Under the pieces are notes generated by a model. That model was not told the DNA's origin. It did no database searches and saw only the letters and a list, made by a program, of their open reading frames with translations. From NCBI RefSeq assembly GCF_000521465.1, contig NZ_BAVR01000007.1, forward strand, positions 1 to 64,000: 64,000 nucleotides of DNA. The letters are read 5' to 3'. This DNA comes from Acetivibrio straminisolvens JCM 21531 (GTDB lineage: Bacteria; Bacillota; Clostridia; Acetivibrionales; Acetivibrionaceae). Below are positions 63,136-64,000 of this stretch, in pieces. The number at the start of each line of letters is the position of its first letter. The stretch's first letter is position 1. A program made the position numbers and the translations under genes.

Positions 63136-63214
63136 ATTAAGCTGACAAAACAAGATCACTTTAGGTGATGATTTAGATATTATAAACATGAAAAGTAAAT
63201 AAGGAGGCTCTAAA

Positions 63215-64000
63215 ATGAGTGCGGATTTAATTCATGCATTGGAACAATTGGAAAAGGAAAAAGGGATTGACAAGGATACACTAATTGAAGCTATTGAGGC
63301 TGCTCTTATTTCAGCTTATAAGAGAAGTTTTGGCTCATCTCAGAATGTAAGAGTATCGATTGACCGTGAAACCGGGGACTTTAAGGTTTTTGCATTGAAG
63401 AAGGTTACTGCCAATCCCCAAAATGACTTATTGGAAATATCCGTTGAGAATGCGAAAAAAATAGATCCAGACTTTGAAGAGAATGATGTTGTTGAGATAG
63501 AAGTAACACCGAGAAAATTTGGAAGGATAGCGGCACAGACTGCCAAACAGGTGGTGGTACAGCGTATCAGAGAAGCTGAAAGAGGAATTATTTTTAACGA
63601 GTTTTCAAATAAAGAGGGCGAGATCGTTACCGGGGTTGTTCAGAGAATAGAAAGAAAAAACGTAATTATTGATCTCGGAAAAGCTGAGGCAATACTGGCT
63701 CCGGCAGAGCAAATACCGGGTGAGGAATACAAGTTTAACGACAGGATAAAAACATATATAATTGAAGTGAAAAAGACCACAAAAGGTCCTCAAATTATGG
63801 TGTCTAGAACGCATCCCGGAATTATTAAGAGACTTTTTGAACTTGAGGTTCCTGAAATATATGAAGGAATTGTTGAAATAAGGAGTATTTCCAGAGAGCC
63901 GGGCTCTAGGACCAAGATTGCTGTTTACTCAAAAGATGACAATGTGGACCCGGTGGGAGCATGTGTCGGTCAGAAGGGTACCAGGGTTCAAGCTATTGTT
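63215..64000 (+). CDS. nusA: Transcription termination/antitermination factor NusA (cut by window end)
   Basis: NusA binds RNA polymerase and RNA to modulate pausing and termination. The frame is open from ATG at 63215 (behind AAGGAGG) to the window end, 262 residues, so the gene continues outside. LIHALEQLEKEKGIDKDTLIEA at the start, then the S1 domain (VTGVVQRIERKNVIIDLGKAEAIL) and the first KH region (DPVGACVGQKGTRVQAIV) are visible. No frameshift is seen in this part. Confidence 0.97.
   Translation, partial: MSADLIHALEQLEKEKGIDKDTLIEAIEAALISAYKRSFGSSQNVRVSIDRETGDFKVFALKKVTANPQNDLLEISVENAKKIDPDFEENDVVEIEVTPRKFGRIAAQTAKQVVVQRIREAERGIIFNEFSNKEGEIVTGVVQRIERKNVIIDLGKAEAILAPAEQIPGEEYKFNDRIKTYIIEVKKTTKGPQIMVSRTHPGIIKRLFELEVPEIYEGIVEIRSISREPGSRTKIAVYSKDDNVDPVGACVGQKGTRVQAIV

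Overview
This window looks like a chromosomal segment of a thermophilic, cellulolytic, spore-forming clostridium, most probably Acetivibrio (Clostridium) thermocellus or a very close strain. The evidence is low GC, strong GGAGG ribosome-binding sites with many TTG/GTG starts, sporulation genes (gpr, cwlD, spoIVA, pro-sigK), a pta-ackA pair, and a cellodextrin-type ABC binding protein with two permeases just downstream of spoIVA. The gene order from pta to the binding protein agrees with what I remember of the C. thermocellum locus; this is recollection, not a search.

Layout: 1-5 kb holds an unknown protein, an orphan sugar-binding lipoprotein and a chemoreceptor. 5-9.5 kb holds tRNA-Leu, a degenerate nucleotidyltransferase, murD, a tRNA-Met/Phe/Tyr operon, holA and rpsT. 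9.6-15.6 kb holds gpr, cwlD, a membrane protein resembling an M50 protease, ligA and unknowns. 15.9-20 kb holds gatCAB and a TPR protein. 20-28 kb holds pta-ackA, DUF177-rpmF, a DUF512 radical-SAM protein, der, plsY and gpsA. 28-34 kb holds spoIVA and the sugar ABC transporter. 34-40 kb holds a cell-wall amidase, mutS2 and an AI-2E/YtvI-like protein. On the minus strand from 40 to 47.7 kb lie sigK, a class B PBP, a U32 peptidase, an O-methyltransferase, mltG and typA. From 47.9 kb to the end runs the classic Firmicute cluster rpsB-tsf-pyrH-frr-(PASTA protein)-uppS-cdsA-dxr-rseP-ispG-polC-(lipoprotein-like)-rimP-nusA; nusA is cut by the window end.

The main caution is about sequence quality. 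Twenty-one genes, many of them essential (polC, ligA, der, cdsA, uppS, pyrH, frr, ispG, holA), carry about 35 one-base lesions. Restoring a single base, usually in a short run and often turning GC back into GGC, returns each protein to its expected family length. I read these as sequence errors, not pseudogenes, and annotate each gene across its breaks.

The most interesting unexplained element is a ~60-nt interspersed repeat with two potential hairpins. It occurs four times (808, 11788 on the minus strand, 15662, 35760), each time a few bases after a terminator-like hairpin and T-run. Other points of interest are a stand-alone PASTA-like protein between frr and uppS, an M50-like protein with HKVGH in place of HExGH, a palindrome across the pta promoter, and a stable intercistronic stem between the sugar-binding protein and its permeases.
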